This document shows, piece by piece, positions 62,728 to 64,000 of a stretch of 64,000 bases of DNA. The stretch is from Ceratodon purpureus. Its lineage: Eukaryota > Streptophyta > Bryopsida > Pseudoditrichales > Ditrichaceae. Within the stretch, counting starts at the first letter, position 1. Each line of letters starts with the position of its first letter. The position numbers and the translations under genes are program-made. The DNA is taken from assembly GCA_014871385.1 (NCBI GenBank), contig CM026425.1:14877990-14941989 (forward strand), read 5' to 3'. The notes beneath the pieces were generated by a model. It saw only the letters and a list, made by a program, of their open reading frames with translations, was not told the DNA's origin and did not search any database.

Positions 62728-64000
62728 CTATTCTTCTTCCTCCCCTTCCGGGCTTTCGCTTCCTTCGGTGTCTGTGAACTCCTCAGGGTTGTAATTCTTC
62801 ACTTGGGATCCGTTCACCCGGGTTTCGAAGCTATTTCCCTGGAGGTCCGCCAGTTGTAATGATCCGTTCTCAAAGATCCGCGTAACCCGGTAAGGTCCCA
62901 TCCATCTCGTATGTAACTTTCCCGGAAACTTTTGGTGCCGATTATCGTATAAGAGCACCAAGCCTCCTTCTATCACCTTATTGTCCTTAGGAATTCTTTT
63001 GTCGTAGGTCTCCTTACGTTTTGCCTGGACATCTACGGCCTGCTGTAGAGCGCCTCTCCTGACTTCTTCCAGATCCTGTAATGCCACGATCCGGTACCCC
63101 GGATCCTCGACTCTCGTCCCGTGACGGGCAGCCATAACCCGTAAGGTTTCTACCTCCAGTTCCACTCCGTGAACTGCGGATTGTCCAAAGACTAGGAAGA
63201 ACGGACTCTTACCCATGGTTTTCTTCTCACTGGTATTGTAGGCGTGTACAGCTGAAGGGAGCTTCCGATCCCAATCCGTCTTATGAGCCGAGACCATCTT
63301 GTTCAGAATCTTTCCGACGATGCCATTGGCTCGTTCCGTCAGCCCATTCGCTTTCGGATTATAAGGGGTCGTCTTCCGGTGTTTGATGAGATACCGTTCC
63401 GTGATATTGATGATGACATCGTTTAGGAAATGTTTTCCCCGGTCACTCACCAGTTCTAACGGATGTCCAAATCTCATCATTATTTCTTCAAAGAGAAATG
63501 TGGCTGCGGCTGCGGCGTCATTCTTCACCGTTGCTCTTGCCTCTACCCATCTGGTCGCATAATCCGTAGCCAGGATAATGTATCTCCTCTTCCGGGCTGT
63601 GACCGGATTGATCGGTCCGATAAAGTCTATCCCCCATTTTTCAAACGGAGCCAAGGGGATAATGGGAGTGAGGGGCCAGTGGTTTCGGAACGAAGGTGCC
63701 CCGGTTCTTTGACACTGGTCACACTGCCCTACGAATTCCTTCACGTCTCGGGAGAGGTAAGGCCACCAATATCCGGCTGATCGGATCCGCTTGATGGTTG
63801 TTTCCGAGGCGAAATGGCCGCCCGAGGGTCCGGCGTGTAAGGCCCTCATGACCTGCCTTCGTTCGGACTCCTCGAGGCACCTCCGTAATACATCATCCGG
63901 TCCCATCCGGAAAAGTACTCCTCGGATCAGTGTGAAAGGAGCTACTGTATTCTGAAATACCATCTTCTCCTCCCGCGTAAATCCCTCCGGGTACCTCCGT
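62728..64000 (-). CDS. Pol C-terminal part (integrase) of element B, partial
   Basis: The frame is open to the right edge of the window, upstream of the Met at 63963. H2C2 finger (HAGPSGGHF ... CDQCQRTG), catalytic Asp in WGIDFIGP, Asp in SDRGKHF, Glu in NGLTERANG, and the C-terminal WMGPYRV motif. The tail is acidic (EGSESPEGEEEE) and ends in TAG. It inserts element cDNA into the genome. RT and RNase H would lie to the right of the window. Confidence 0.85.
   Translation of the reverse strand, partial: RRYPEGFTREEKMVFQNTVAPFTLIRGVLFRMGPDDVLRRCLEESERRQVMRALHAGPSGGHFASETTIKRIRSAGYWWPYLSRDVKEFVGQCDQCQRTGAPSFRNHWPLTPIIPLAPFEKWGIDFIGPINPVTARKRRYIILATDYATRWVEARATVKNDAAAAATFLFEEIMMRFGHPLELVSDRGKHFLNDVIINITERYLIKHRKTTPYNPKANGLTERANGIVGKILNKMVSAHKTDWDRKLPSAVHAYNTSEKKTMGKSPFFLVFGQSAVHGVELEVETLRVMAARHGTRVEDPGYRIVALQDLEEVRRGALQQAVDVQAKRKETYDKRIPKDNKVIEGGLVLLYDNRHQKFPGKLHTRWMGPYRVTRIFENGSLQLADLQGNSFETRVNGSQVKNYNPEEFTDTEGSESPEGEEEE

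Larger units (their letters stand above)
58859..64000 (-). mobile_element. Ty3/gypsy retrotransposon B (3' part, minus strand)
   Basis: Integrase end of pol (from the right edge to 62728), then a 731-aa post-pol ORF with its own promoter (62167-59972). The same order as element A, but the sequence and base composition are clearly different (GC-rich, CCGG-rich), so it is a separate family. Ends not determined. Confidence 0.65.

Overview
The window looks like nuclear DNA of a plant in the broad sense (streptophyte: a land plant or charophyte-type alga, more likely non-seed). The evidence is GT-AG introns, Tat-lineage Ty3/gypsy retrotransposons, a Mutator-like (MULE) transposase with a SWIM finger, an hAT-type BED finger, and plant telo-boxes (AAACCCTAA). 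I cannot name the species. Almost everything here is mobile DNA. I see no rRNA, no credible tRNA, no CRISPR array and no clear host housekeeping gene.

Region 1 (1-18,208) is a large MULE-type element. On the minus strand, a gene that I can model as 13 phase-compatible exons (11370 down to 1295, continuing off the left edge) encodes at least 1,093 residues. It has a ParB-like D-G-N-H-R domain, a charged coiled-coil region and a permuted (beta-class) N4/N6 DNA-methyltransferase-like domain. Its introns are filled with a 108-bp minisatellite. Divergently, on the plus strand, lie a 151-aa accessory ORF behind a TATA box and the MULE transposase, which is broken by a deletion of about 50 bp. The transposase has one intron, also filled with a related minisatellite, in the same orientation relative to transcription.

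Region 2 (18,209-44,148) holds a Tat/Ogre-like retrotransposon. A full-length copy (26,676-44,148, LTRs of 1,290 bp, gag-pol of about 2,200 aa, accessory ORFs before gag and after pol) shares its 5' LTR with a second, 5'-truncated copy (18,209-27,965). This produces a nearly perfect 9,757-bp direct repeat. The right end sits inside a second copy of the Region 1 element.

Region 3 (44,149-48,550) is that second MULE copy, inverted and truncated at both ends: 5' half of the transposase, accessory ORF, and the first four exons of the methyltransferase-type gene. It carries different lesions from copy 1.

Region 4 (48,550-56,120) has three intronless or nearly intronless genes: a RING-finger coiled-coil protein (minus), a protein-kinase-like protein (plus) and the start of a BED-finger (hAT-like) gene (plus). 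Each has a TATA box beside a minisatellite built on GCGCGAGC plus G-tracts. Three of these arrays contain uninterrupted G or C runs of 34-39 bases. The RING and kinase frames are each cut by one in-frame TAG.

Region 5 (56,121-64,000) is CCGG-rich. A 2.7-kb unit bounded by an 11-bp inverted repeat carries a post-pol-type ORF on the plus strand. A second Ty3/gypsy element on the minus strand gives the integrase end of pol followed by a homologous 731-aa post-pol ORF. Both post-pol ORFs have their own TATA box followed by a telo-box-like motif.

The most interesting candidate system is the MULE element that pairs a transposase with a ParB-like plus DNA-methyltransferase-like gene.
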